Shown here piece after piece: positions 25,552 through 34,252 of a stretch of DNA of 64,000 nucleotides. The DNA comes from Microbacterium enclense (GTDB taxonomy: Bacteria > Actinomycetota > Actinomycetes > Actinomycetales > Microbacteriaceae). The position numbers and the translations under genes were made by a program. The stretch is from positions 186,001 through 250,000 of the forward strand of contig NZ_KQ758470.1 in NCBI RefSeq assembly GCF_001456955.1, written 5' to 3'. The notes beneath the pieces are model-generated. The model was not told the DNA's origin. It worked only from the letters and a program-made list of their open reading frames with translations, and ran no database searches. The first letter of the stretch is position 1; each line of letters begins with the position of its first letter.

Positions 25552-27348
25552 GTGGTCACCCGTCTGTCGAACTTCTTCCTCCGCACGCTTCGCGAAGACC
25601 CCTCGGATGCCGAGGTCACGAGCCACCGCCTGCTCGTGCGCGCCGGGTACATCCGCCGCAACGCGCCCGGCATCTTCGCGTGGCTCCCGCTCGGGCTGAA
25701 GGTCGAGGCCAAGATCGAGACGGTCGTGCGCGAGGAGATGGCGAACGCCGGTGCCTTCGAGGTGCACTTCCCGGCGCTGCTGCCGCGTGAGCCGTACGAG
25801 GTCACGGGCCGCTGGGAGGAATACGGCGACGCGCTGTTCCGCCTGCAGGACCGCAAGGGCGCCGACTATCTGCTCGCGCCCACGCACGAGGAGATGTTCA
25901 CGCTCCTGGTCAAGGACCTCTACTCGTCGTACAAAGACCTGCCGCTGACGATCTACCAGATCCAGGACAAGTACCGCGATGAGGCGCGTCCGCGTGCGGG
26001 CCTGCTGCGCGGCCGCGAGTTCACGATGAAAGACGCGTACTCGTTCGACGCGACGGATGCCGGGCTCGACGCCTCGTACCAGGCGCAGCGCGACGCCTAC
26101 GAGCGCATCTTCACCCGTCTGGGCCTCGAATACGTCATCGTCGCCGCCGACGCGGGCGCGATGGGCGGCTCGAAGTCCGAGGAGTTCCTGCACCCGACCC
26201 CCATCGGCGAAGACACGTTCGTGCGTTCGGCCGGCGGGTACGCCGCCAACGTCGAGGCGTTCACCACCGTGGCCCCCGACGCGCTGCCGATCGCCGGACA
26301 GCCCGAGGCCGTCATCTTCGATTCGCCGAACACCCCGACGATCGCGACCCTCGTCGATCATTCCAACGCGCACCTCGACGCCCCGGCGCCCGGCATCGCC
26401 GGACCCGCCACGGACGAGGCGACCGCGTGGACCGCCGCACACACGTTGAAGAACGTCGTGCTCGCCCTCACGCACCTCGACGGCACGCGCGAGCTCGTCG
26501 TGGTGGGACTGCCCGGCGACCGCGACGTCGACGACAAGCGCGTCGAGGTCGCCTTCGCGCCCGCCGAGGTCGAGGCCGCCACCGAGGCGGACTTCGCGGA
26601 GAACCCGCTGCTGGTCAAGGGATACATCGGTCCGTGGTCGCCGACCGGCGCCGTGCTGGGTGAGGAGTCGGCGACGAAGATCCGCTACTACCTCGACCCC
26701 CGCGTGGTCGACGGCACCGCGTGGATCACGGGCGCCAACATCGACCAGAAGCACGTGCACTCCCTCGTCGCCGGTCGCGACTTCGTCGGCGACGGCTTCG
26801 TCGAGGTCTCCACCGTGCGCGCCGGTGACCCCGCGCCCGACGGCTCCGGCCCGGTGGAGCTCGCACGCGGCATGGAGATCGGCCACGTCTTCCAGCTCGG
26901 GCGCAAGTACGCCGAGGCCCTCGGCTTGAAGGTGCTCGACGAGAACGGCAAGCTCGCCACCGTCACCATGGGCTCCTACGGCATCGGCGTCACCCGCATC
27001 CTCGCGATCATCGCCGAGCTCAACAACGACGACAAGGGACTCATCTGGCCCGCCTCGGTCGCCCCGTTCGACGTGCACGTGGTGGCCACCGGCCGCGACC
27101 AGGCGGCGTTCGAGCTCGCGGCATCCGTCTCCGACCAGCTCGAGGCCGCCGGCCTCGACGTGCTCTACGACGACCGCCCCAAGGTGTCGCCCGGTGTGAA
27201 GTTCGGCGACGCCGAGCTCGTCGGCATCCCGCGCATCCTCATCGTCGGCCGCGGCGCCGCCGAGGGTCAGGTCGAGCTGTGGGACCGCCGCACGGGCGAG
27301 CGCGAGACTGTCACGGTCGCCGACGCCGTGGCGGCGCTGACGCGCTGA
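25552..27348 (+). CDS. proS: prolyl-tRNA synthetase, bacterial type
   Basis: This 598-residue class II synthetase has motif 1 around [20 protein letters not shown], motif 2 in [24 protein letters not shown] and motif 3 in [16 protein letters not shown]. The insertion domain at about residues 235-390 is the editing domain that clears Ala-tRNA(Pro). The C-terminal anticodon-binding domain starts near [12 protein letters not shown]. The length fits the bacterial type with editing insertion. The cluster with nusA and infB downstream is normal for actinobacteria. Confidence 0.96.
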   Translation: MVTRLSNFFLRTLREDPSDAEVTSHRLLVRAGYIRRNAPGIFAWLPLGLKVEAKIETVVREEMANAGAFEVHFPALLPREPYEVTGRWEEYGDALFRLQDRKGADYLLAPTHEEMFTLLVKDLYSSYKDLPLTIYQIQDKYRDEARPRAGLLRGREFTMKDAYSFDATDAGLDASYQAQRDAYERIFTRLGLEYVIVAADAGAMGGSKSEEFLHPTPIGEDTFVRSAGGYAANVEAFTTVAPDALPIAGQPEAVIFDSPNTPTIATLVDHSNAHLDAPAPGIAGPATDEATAWTAAHTLKNVVLALTHLDGTRELVVVGLPGDRDVDDKRVEVAFAPAEVEAATEADFAENPLLVKGYIGPWSPTGAVLGEESATKIRYYLDPRVVDGTAWITGANIDQKHVHSLVAGRDFVGDGFVEVSTVRAGDPAPDGSGPVELARGMEIGHVFQLGRKYAEALGLKVLDENGKLATVTMGSYGIGVTRILAIIAELNNDDKGLIWPASVAPFDVHVVATGRDQAAFELAASVSDQLEAAGLDVLYDDRPKVSPGVKFGDAELVGIPRILIVGRGAAEGQVELWDRRTGERETVTVADAVAALTR

Positions 27349-27390
27349 CGTCTCACTCCGCCGTTGCGGCGCCTCCACCCCGAGGTTGCG

Positions 27391-27437
27391 GCTCGCCGAC
27401 ATGTCGGTTGCACCCTGCAACCGCTTCGTCGGCGAGC
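27391..27437. repeat. long hairpin after proS
   Basis: The arms (27391-27412 and 27416-27437) pair over GCTCGCCGAC and CGGTTGCA with a 4-base internal loop and a CCC tip. GTTGCGGC flanking motifs repeat just outside. It may terminate proS. Confidence 0.7.
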
Positions 27438-27537
27438 TGCGGTCTCCCGGTCTGCGCACGAGCGCGCAGGCCCGCGGTGAGCGGGGGCGCGCCGGGGGAG
27501 ACCGGTCAAGAGGCGCCGGGAAGGGCCGTCGCATGGA

Positions 27538-27543
27538 TAGCGT
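27538..27543 (+). promoter_or_regulatory. -10 hexamer TAGCGT, leaderless start
   Basis: TAGCGT is followed by seven bases and the ATG at 27551. The alternative ATG at 27533 would start upstream of the hexamer. Confidence 0.5.
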
Positions 27544-27550
27544 GGATGCC

Positions 27551-28372
27551 ATGATCTCGGCCCCCCGCCTGTCGCTGTCCGACGGCTCCACGATTCCCCA
27601 GCTCGGTGTCGGCACGTACAAGGTGCCGGCCGACATCACCGCCGGCCTCGTGGAGGGGGCGCTCGCCGCGGGCTACCGCCACATCGACACCGCCGCCCTT
27701 TACGGCAACGAGGCCGAGGTCGGCGAGGGACTCCGTGCCTCGGGGCTCGACCGTGACGACGTCTTCATCACCACCAAGGTCTGGAACGACGACCAGGGCT
27801 TCGACGAGACGCTGCGCGCCTTCGATGCGAGCGCGGCCCGACTCGGTCTCGACCGCGTCGACCTCTACCTCATCCATTGGCCCATCCCCAGCGCCGACCG
27901 CTACGTCGACACCTGGCGCGCACTCCTGCGTCTGCAGCAGGAGGGGCGCGTGACCTCGGTCGGCGTGAGCAACTTCGCCATCGCGCACCTCGAGCGCCTG
28001 CGCGACGAGACGGGCGTGCTGCCGGCGGTGAACCAGGTCGAGCTGCACCCGCGTTTCCCCCAGAACGACCTGGTCGACTGGCATGCCGCGAACGGCATCG
28101 TCACCGAGTCGTGGGCGCCGCTCGCCCGCGGCGGTCTGCTCGCCGAGCCGGTGCTCGCGCGCATCGCCGAACGCCACGGCAAGACCCCCGCCCAGGTCGT
28201 CGTGCGCTGGCACCTCGACCGCGGGTTGGTCGTGTTCCCGAAGTCGGTGTCGCTCGACCGCATCCGCGAGAACGGCGAGGTGTTCGACTTCACCCTCGAC
28301 GCCGACGACCAGACCGCCCTCGCCGCGCTCGACACCGGAGAACGGACCGGCCGCGACCCCTCGCTCGACTGA
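27551..28372 (+). CDS. aldo/keto reductase, 2,5-diketo-D-gluconate reductase-like
   Basis: This 273-residue AKR5-type reductase has its catalytic tetrad visible in HIDTAALYGNE (Asp, Tyr), ITTKVWND (Lys) and LYLIHWPIP (His). VGVSNFAIAHLERL and NQVELHPRF line the substrate pocket, and FPKSVSLDRIREN binds the NADPH phosphate. The substrate is probably a small aldehyde or keto-sugar; this is not determinable here. It is related to but clearly distinct from the AKR at 1440. It is convergent with the DUF1206 gene. Confidence 0.9.
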   Translation: MISAPRLSLSDGSTIPQLGVGTYKVPADITAGLVEGALAAGYRHIDTAALYGNEAEVGEGLRASGLDRDDVFITTKVWNDDQGFDETLRAFDASAARLGLDRVDLYLIHWPIPSADRYVDTWRALLRLQQEGRVTSVGVSNFAIAHLERLRDETGVLPAVNQVELHPRFPQNDLVDWHAANGIVTESWAPLARGGLLAEPVLARIAERHGKTPAQVVVRWHLDRGLVVFPKSVSLDRIRENGEVFDFTLDADDQTALAALDTGERTGRDPSLD

Positions 28373-28416
28373 CCGCACGGGTCTCCGCCGGAGTCGACAG
28401 GCGACGGTGTGCACGC

Positions 28417-28487
28417 CGCAGGAGATCCGATGATCGTCGGGCGGTCACACGGGCCCGTCGGCGACCAGCGGACGCCGATCTCCTGCG
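28417..28487. repeat. inverted repeat with GCAGGAGATC arms
   Basis: CGCAGGAGATC (28417-28427) and GATCTCCTGCG (28477-28487) enclose a second, imperfect GTCGGGC/GCCCGTCGG pair. A related half-motif, CGCAGGAGATCCGG, occurs at about 44624. The element lies between convergent genes and may terminate both. Confidence 0.6.
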
Positions 28488-28521
28488 CTGTGCTCGGACC
28501 GGGCGGGCGCGGCGCCGGCCA

Positions 28522-29331
28522 TCACACGTCGAGGCGGGCGTAGCGTGCGCGGAAGACGGTGAAGACGCCGTAGGCGAGGAACCCCAGCCCGACCAGGAAG
28601 GCCAGGAAAGGCCCCGCGGGCAGAGCGATGAGGGCCGAGATCGCGCCGTCGAGCCCGCCCGCGGTGTCGGGTTCGATCTTCGCCGCCGCCACCACCAGCA
28701 GTACCCCGACGATGGCCAGCGCGACACCCTTCGCCAAGAACCCGAAGACGCCGAGCGCGCTGAGGACGTGGCCGACGACTCCGGCGGGCAGGTGCACCTT
28801 CGAACGGAACGAGCGACGCGCGCCCATCCACACGAACCCGACACCCACTCCCGCCACGGCAAGGCCTGTGGCGCCCAGAACGGCCCCGCCGATCGGCAGC
28901 GTGAGCACGGCTTCGCTGGCGTCTTCGGCGGCCTGCTCGGCCCGCGGCCGGGCGCCGAGGGCGACGGATGCCGAGAGCACGCCGATCACGACGAAGACGA
29001 TGCCCTGCGGAGCCTCGGCCAGCACCCGTGCCAGTCGCTTCCACCCCGACAGGCCCCGAGGGGCCACCGCCTGCAGCAGATGCCAGCACCCCAGTGCCAC
29101 GAGCCCTACGGCGAGGGCGCCGAGCGCCGCCGCTCCGAGCGGGATCGCGGCCAGCGCGCGGAAGGCGCCCGTCTGGTCGGTGTCTTCGGCCGCTCCGAAA
29201 CCGACGGCGAGCACGAGCCCGCCCACGAGCAGGTGCAGGATGCCGTTGGCGACGTACCCCGCGCGAGCGGCGACGCGGAAGACGGGGTTCGCCTCGGCCT
29301 CGCGTGCGGCGGAGCGGGCGGAGGACGGCAT
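28522..29331 (-). CDS. DUF1206 membrane protein
   Basis: This 269-residue integral membrane protein is of unknown function. Three repeated DUF1206 units of two helices each are visible, with recurring GYVANGILHLLVGGLVL, GWKRLARVLAEA-P-QGIVFVVIGV and GVFGFLAKGVALAIVGV motifs. Each unit ends in a small-residue-rich helix. No catalytic residues are evident. The ATG at 29331 is six bases after TACGGT on the minus strand, so this start is preferred over upstream options. Confidence 0.85.
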   Translation of the reverse strand: MPSSARSAAREAEANPVFRVAARAGYVANGILHLLVGGLVLAVGFGAAEDTDQTGAFRALAAIPLGAAALGALAVGLVALGCWHLLQAVAPRGLSGWKRLARVLAEAPQGIVFVVIGVLSASVALGARPRAEQAAEDASEAVLTLPIGGAVLGATGLAVAGVGVGFVWMGARRSFRSKVHLPAGVVGHVLSALGVFGFLAKGVALAIVGVLLVVAAAKIEPDTAGGLDGAISALIALPAGPFLAFLVGLGFLAYGVFTVFRARYARLDV

Positions 29332-29337
29332 CCCGGC

Positions 29338-29343
29338 ACCGTA
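29338..29343 (-). promoter_or_regulatory. -10 hexamer TACGGT, leaderless start of DUF1206 gene
   Basis: On the minus strand TACGGT is followed by GCCGGG and the ATG at 29331. Confidence 0.5.
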
Positions 29344-29502
29344 TGCCCTCTGCACACACCGCGCCAATCCGTTGCGGTCGCACGGCGCGTCGGCTGGTGC
29401 GCGGGCGAAGCGTCCTGGGGGGTTCCTGCGAGGAATACGGCAAACGGGTGAAGATCATGTGTCATGGCCGTTGCCGTCTTGGCAGTGCGGCGCGGGACTC
29501 AT

Positions 29503-29508
29503 TACGGT
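29503..29508 (+). promoter_or_regulatory. -10 hexamer TACGGT before glgP
   Basis: TACGGT is followed by six bases and a GTG at 29515; an in-frame ATG at 29512 lies three bases after the hexamer. Confidence 0.5.
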
Positions 29509-29514
29509 CGGATG

Positions 29515-32010
29515 GTGCCCGAGAACACCTCAGAGCTGCGTCCCACCCACCCGTTGGCCATCGCGCCCGTCGTCGCCCCCGCGGCATCCGTCGACGGCTT
29601 CGCCAAACAGTTCCTGCAGAACCTGAACTTCGACCAGGGCGTGACGCTGTCGACCTCCGACGTCAACGATCAGTACCTGGCCCTGGCGTACACGGTCCGC
29701 GACTACCTCATGGCGCGGTGGTTCGACGACCGGGCGAAGCAGAAGACGCAGCAGGCGAAGACCGTGTGCTACCTCTCCGCCGAGTACCTGCTGGGCCGCC
29801 AGCTCGACAACAACCTGCTCGCTGCGCGACTGACCGACATCGCGACCGAGGCGCTCGCCCAGTGCGGCATCGACATCGACGACCTCCGCCAGGTCGAGAT
29901 CGAGCCCGGGCTCGGCAACGGCGGCCTCGGTCGCCTGGCCGCGTGCTTCATCGACTCGCTCGCCACCATGAGCGTGCCCACGATCGGCTACGGCATCCGC
30001 TACGAGTACGGCATCTTCCGCCAGGCCTTCGCCGACGGGCAGCAGGTCGAGCAGCCCGACGCGTGGCTGCGCATGGGCTCGCCGTGGGACTTCGCCCACC
30101 CCGAGGCCGCGCAGACCATCTCGTTCGCCGGCACCACCGAGACCTACGACGACGACGGCGTCGAGCGCACCCGCTGGGTCCCCGAGTGGAACGTGCTCGC
30201 GGTGCCCTACAACATGATGGTCCCCGGCTACCACAACGGCCGGGTCAACACCCTGCGCCTGTGGCGCGCGGTGGCCACGAACGCCTTCGACCTGCACACC
30301 TTCAACTCCGGCGACTACGTCCAGTCGGTGCGCGCGCAGACCTTCGCCGAGAACATCTCGAAGGTGCTCTACCCCGAGGACTCCACGCCCCAGGGCAAGG
30401 AGCTGCGTCTGCAGCAGCAGTACTTCTTCGTCGCGGCATCCATCGCCGACTTCATCGAGAACGTCCTGCCCGACGACTTCGACCTCGACGACCTGCCCGA
30501 GCGCGTCATCTTCCAGCTCAACGACACGCACCCGGTCATCGGCGTACCCGAGCTCATGCGCGTGCTCGTCGACGAGAAGAAGCTCGAGTGGGATGCCGCG
30601 TGGGCCATCACTCAGAAGTGCTTCGCGTACACGTGCCACACGCTGCTTCCCGAGGCCCTCGAGGTGTGGTCGGTCGACCTGCTCGGACGACTCCTGCCGC
30701 GCCACCTCGAGATCATCTACCGCATCAACGACGAGTTCCTCCTCGAGGTGCGCGAGCGCTTCGGCGACGACGAGATGCTGATCCGCAACATGTCGATCAT
30801 CGGCGAGCACCCGTACCGGTCGGTGCGCATGGCCTACCTCGCCACGGTCGCCGGGTCGAAGGTCAACGGCGTCGCCGAGCTGCACTCGCAGCTGCTGCGC
30901 GACAACGTGCTCAAGGACTTCGCCGAGATGTGGCCCGACAAGTTCACCAACGTCACCAACGGCGTGACGCCCCGCCGCTTCCTGCGTCTGGCCAACCCCG
31001 AGCTGTCGAGCCTCATCACCGAGGCTCTCGGCGCGGGCTGGACCGTCGACCTCGAGCGCTTGCGGGGGCTTGAGGCCCTTGCCGACGACGCCGATTTCCG
31101 CGAGAGGTTCGCCGCCGTGAAGGCCTCGAACAAGCGCCGCCTGAGCCGTGTGCTCGAAGCGCGCGGTGAGGCTCCGCTCGACGACGGTCACCTGCTCGAC
31201 GTGATGATCAAGCGTCTGCACGAGTACAAGCGGCAGACGCTGAAGGTGCTGCACATCGTCAGCACCTACGAGGGCATCGTCTCGGGCCGGCTGGACGTCG
31301 ACGACGTGCAGGCGCGCACCTTCCTCTTCGGTGCCAAGGCCGCCCCGGGCTACGGCATGGCCAAGCGCATCATCCACCTCATCAACGCCGTCGGCGAGGT
31401 CGTGAGCGCCGACGAGCGCGTCAAGGGCAAGCTGAAGGTGCTGTACCCGGCGAACTACAACGTCACCCTCGCCGAGAGCATCATCCCGGCCGCCGACCTG
31501 TCGGAGCAGATCTCGCTCGCCGGCAAAGAGGCATCGGGCACCGGCAACATGAAGCTCGCCCTCAACGGCGCGCTCACCATCGGCACCGACGACGGCGCGA
31601 ACGTCGAGATCCGCAAGCTGGTCGGCGACGACAACTTCTTCCTGTTCGGTATGAGCGAGCCCGAGGTCGAAGCCCTCTGGGCCGAGGGCTACCGCCCCGC
31701 CGACTTCTACCAGGAAGACGACGACCTGCGCCGCGCGATCGATCTCATCGCGTCCGGCGCGTTCTCGAACGGCGATCGCACGGTGTTCGAGCCGCTGGTG
31801 TCGAACCTGCTCTACGACGACCGGTTCATGGCGCTCGCCGACTTCCGTTCGTACCTCGACGCGCAGGACCGGGTCGACGCGGCCTACGCCGATCAGGACG
31901 CGTGGGTGCGCTCGGCGATCCTCAACGTCGCGCGCAGCGGCTACTTCTCCTCCGACCGGGCGATGCGCGACTATCTCGACCGCATCTGGCACGCCACCCC
32001 GGTGAGCTGA
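29515..32010 (+). CDS. glgP: glycogen/starch phosphorylase
   Basis: This 831-residue GT35 phosphorylase releases glucose 1-phosphate from alpha-1,4-glucans. The N-terminal half has YLSAEYLLGRQLDNNLL and PGLGNGGLGRLAACF. The PLP site is in EASGTGNMKLALNGALTIGT, with the Lys of GNMK carrying the cofactor. Length and motifs are typical of the bacterial enzyme without a large N-terminal regulatory extension. It stands alone, upstream of an HD-domain gene, with a strong terminator between. Confidence 0.95.
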   Translation: MPENTSELRPTHPLAIAPVVAPAASVDGFAKQFLQNLNFDQGVTLSTSDVNDQYLALAYTVRDYLMARWFDDRAKQKTQQAKTVCYLSAEYLLGRQLDNNLLAARLTDIATEALAQCGIDIDDLRQVEIEPGLGNGGLGRLAACFIDSLATMSVPTIGYGIRYEYGIFRQAFADGQQVEQPDAWLRMGSPWDFAHPEAAQTISFAGTTETYDDDGVERTRWVPEWNVLAVPYNMMVPGYHNGRVNTLRLWRAVATNAFDLHTFNSGDYVQSVRAQTFAENISKVLYPEDSTPQGKELRLQQQYFFVAASIADFIENVLPDDFDLDDLPERVIFQLNDTHPVIGVPELMRVLVDEKKLEWDAAWAITQKCFAYTCHTLLPEALEVWSVDLLGRLLPRHLEIIYRINDEFLLEVRERFGDDEMLIRNMSIIGEHPYRSVRMAYLATVAGSKVNGVAELHSQLLRDNVLKDFAEMWPDKFTNVTNGVTPRRFLRLANPELSSLITEALGAGWTVDLERLRGLEALADDADFRERFAAVKASNKRRLSRVLEARGEAPLDDGHLLDVMIKRLHEYKRQTLKVLHIVSTYEGIVSGRLDVDDVQARTFLFGAKAAPGYGMAKRIIHLINAVGEVVSADERVKGKLKVLYPANYNVTLAESIIPAADLSEQISLAGKEASGTGNMKLALNGALTIGTDDGANVEIRKLVGDDNFFLFGMSEPEVEALWAEGYRPADFYQEDDDLRRAIDLIASGAFSNGDRTVFEPLVSNLLYDDRFMALADFRSYLDAQDRVDAAYADQDAWVRSAILNVARSGYFSSDRAMRDYLDRIWHATPVS

Positions 32011-32019
32011 CGCGGTTTC

Positions 32020-32068
32020 CGGATGCCGCGACCCGGGCGCTCGCCCGAGGTCGCGGCATCCGTCGTTC
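32020..32068 (+). terminator. terminator after glgP
   Basis: CGGATGCCGCGACC and GGTCGCGGCATCCG form a perfect 14-bp stem with an inner CGGGCG/CGCCCG helix, followed by GTCGTTCTGG. Confidence 0.85.
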
Positions 32069-32160
32069 TGGCAGGAACACGGCGCAGCCTGGCGCTCGCC
32101 CACCTGCCGCGCGGCGACGCGCCGCGCGAGAGTGGGGGTCCGACCGATCCCGGAGGCCCC

Positions 32161-32673
32161 GTGCGCATCAGCGACTTCCCCGTTCCCGACACCCTCGCCG
32201 CCCGTGGCGCGCTCGCCCTGGCCGAGCAGTACCAGTCGCCCGCGATCACCGCCCACGCGCTGCGGTCGTGGTTGTGGGCCGAGGCATTCGCGGTGGTCGA
32301 CGGCATCCGGAACCTCGACCGTGAGCTGCTGTACGTCGCGGCGGTGCTGCACGACATCGGCGCGGTGGGGGAGTTCGACAACCACAGGCTCTCGTACGAG
32401 CACGCGGGTGGGCACGTCGGCGTCGCGCTCACGGCGGGCGCGGGCTGGGAGCAGTCCCGACGAGAGCGCGTGCTCGAGGTGATCGTGCGGCACAACTGGC
32501 CGAGCGTGGATTCGACGATGGATGCCGAGGGGTACCTGCTCGAGATCGCCACGGGTCTCGACATCTCCGGCGCCCGCCCCGACGCACTGCCCGAGGATTT
32601 CCGTCGCGAGGTGCTCGCCGCTCACCCGCGCGGAGCGCTCGCCGCCGAGTTCGGCGCGTGCGTCGTGGATTAG
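32161..32673 (+). CDS. HD-domain hydrolase, C-terminus cut by an in-frame TAG
   Basis: This 170-residue HD-superfamily metal phosphohydrolase-like protein has SPAITAHALRSWLWAEAFA, the HD pair in VAAVLHDIGAVGEFD and IVRHNWPSV downstream, similar to cyanamide hydratase-type HD proteins. The frame meets TAG at 32671 directly after CVVD. Without it, translation would continue for 29 more well-coded residues (AARKPDTAARRLVEGG ...) to a TGA at 32761. A CAG-to-TAG change would explain this. The truncated product keeps the HD residues and may still fold. The GTG at 32161 follows CCGGAGG. Confidence 0.75.
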   Translation: MRISDFPVPDTLAARGALALAEQYQSPAITAHALRSWLWAEAFAVVDGIRNLDRELLYVAAVLHDIGAVGEFDNHRLSYEHAGGHVGVALTAGAGWEQSRRERVLEVIVRHNWPSVDSTMDAEGYLLEIATGLDISGARPDALPEDFRREVLAAHPRGALAAEFGACVVD

Positions 32674-32823
32674 GCGGCGCGCAAGCCCGACACCGCCGCC
32701 CGGCGCCTCGTCGAGGGGGGACTGGTGGCCAAGCTCGCCGCGAACCCGCTCGAGTCCCTCTGATGCTCGGCGCCGCGGCATCCGGAATCGCCCGCCGAGG
32801 TGCGAGGGGGAGCGCATCCCGGG

Positions 32824-32829
32824 TATCGT
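32824..32829 (+). promoter_or_regulatory. -10 hexamer TATCGT of the nusA operon
   Basis: TATCGT lies 54 bases before the nusA GTG, giving a short untranslated leader with the ribosome binding site CGGAGGG. Confidence 0.45.
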
Positions 32830-32883
32830 AGGAGGGTTGTCGGCGCCGGTCGCGTCGACGAAAGCTGAACAACGGAGGGCCTT

Positions 32884-33873
32884 GTGGACATCGATCTCGC
32901 ACTTCTGAAGACGATCGAACGCGAGAAGGAGATCCCCTTCGACGAGCTCGCGCGCATCATCGAGCAGGCGATCCTCACCGCCTACGCCAAGCACATCTCG
33001 CCCAGCGGCGAGATTCCGGCGGGCGCACGGGCGTCGCTCGACCGCAAGACCGGTCACGTGGGCATCTTCACCCCCGTCACCGACGACGAGGGCGCGGTCA
33101 TCGGCGAAGAGGAGCAGGCCCCCGACGACTTCGGTCGCATCGCCGCCTTCGCCGCGAAGCAGGTCATCAGCCAGCGTCTGCGCGACATCGCCGACGACGC
33201 GGTGCTGGGGGAGTTCCGCGGCAAAGAGGGCGACATCGTCGCCGGCGTCGTGCAGCAGGGACCCAACCCGCGCATGGTGCACGTCGACCTGGGAACGGTC
33301 GAGGCCATCCTGCCGCCCGAGGAGCAGGTGCCCGGCGAGAGCTACCCGCACGGTTCGCGCCTACGTGTGTACGTCACCAGCGTCGCCAAGGGCAACAAGG
33401 GGCCGCAGATCACCGTGTCGCGCACCCACCCCGGGCTCGTGCGCAAGCTCTTCGCGCTCGAGGTGCCCGAGATCGCCGCGGGTCTGGTCGAGATCGTGTC
33501 GCTCGCCCGCGAGGCGGGGCACCGCTCGAAGATCGCCGTCAAGGCCAACGACCCGACGGTCAACGCGAAGGGCGCCTGCATCGGCGAGCTCGGCCGCCGC
33601 GTCCGCGCGGTGACCGAAGAGCTCGCGGGCGAGAAGATCGACATCATCGACTACGACGCCGAACTGCCGCGCTTCGTCGCGAACGCGCTGTCGCCCGCGA
33701 AGGTGACCTCGTCGTTCGTGCTCGACGCCTCGACGAAGGCCGTGCGCGCCCTGGTGCCCGACTACCAGCTGTCCCTCGCCATCGGCAAAGAGGGGCAGAA
33801 CGCGCGCCTGGCCGCCAAGCTGACCGGCGCGAAGATCGACATCCAGCCCGACAGCATCCTCGAAGACAACTGA
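32884..33873 (+). CDS. nusA: transcription termination/antitermination factor NusA
   Basis: This 329-residue RNA polymerase-binding factor has an N-terminal domain (residues 1-125), an S1 domain (about 130-195, EFRGKEGDIVAGVVQQG) and two KH domains (about 200-329; AREAGHRSKIAVKAND, NAKGACIGELGRRV and SLAIGKEGQNARLAAKLTG). It lacks the C-terminal acidic repeats of the E. coli protein, as is usual for actinobacteria. The GTG follows AACGGAGGG. It heads the nusA-ylxR-infB group. The rimP gene that usually precedes nusA is not in this window. Confidence 0.95.
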   Translation: MDIDLALLKTIEREKEIPFDELARIIEQAILTAYAKHISPSGEIPAGARASLDRKTGHVGIFTPVTDDEGAVIGEEEQAPDDFGRIAAFAAKQVISQRLRDIADDAVLGEFRGKEGDIVAGVVQQGPNPRMVHVDLGTVEAILPPEEQVPGESYPHGSRLRVYVTSVAKGNKGPQITVSRTHPGLVRKLFALEVPEIAAGLVEIVSLAREAGHRSKIAVKANDPTVNAKGACIGELGRRVRAVTEELAGEKIDIIDYDAELPRFVANALSPAKVTSSFVLDASTKAVRALVPDYQLSLAIGKEGQNARLAAKLTGAKIDIQPDSILEDN

Positions 33874-33906
33874 GCGTCCGTCGTCCCGGTGGCGGCGAGG
33901 TGTACG

Positions 33907-34158
33907 ATGGAACCAGTACGAACGTGCGTCGGATGCCGCGCACGCGCCCCCCGATCATCGCTTCTGCGCGTGGTCGCCGACGGATCGATCCTCGTCGCTG
34001 ACGAGAAAGCGGTCCTGCCGGGCCGGGGAGCGTGGGTGCACGAGACGGACGCGTGCGTGGGGAAAGCCCTCACGCGTCGCGCCTTCGTACGAGCATTGCG
34101 TGTGTCAGGCCCGCTTGACACGCAGACCTTCGAATCAACCCTCCAGCGAAAAGGCTGA
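33907..34158 (+). CDS. YlxR-family RNA-binding protein
   Basis: This 83-residue DUF448/YlxR protein has RTCVGCRARAPRSSLLRVV at the N-terminus, PGRGAWVHETDACVGKA in the middle and RRAFVRALR at the C-terminus. The two N-terminal Cys and the basic patch are conserved in the family. Members bind RNA or nucleoid components, and YlxR affects RNase P in Bacillus. It lies between nusA and infB as in most Gram-positive genomes. The ATG at 33907 follows GCGAGGTG. Confidence 0.9.
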   Translation: MEPVRTCVGCRARAPRSSLLRVVADGSILVADEKAVLPGRGAWVHETDACVGKALTRRAFVRALRVSGPLDTQTFESTLQRKG

Positions 34159-34252
34159 ACGGCTATGGACACGAAGTGAACGGCTCGAAATGAGACCCGT
34201 CCGCAACTAACGGTCTGCCCTGTCCGGGGTAGGCCCCTCAGACAGGAGAATT

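Noticed and set aside
29530..33351. A 1,270-codon minus-strand open frame across glgP, the HD gene and nusA
   Set aside because: It is antisense to three well-identified genes and has no recognisable domain. Absence of stops reflects codon bias.
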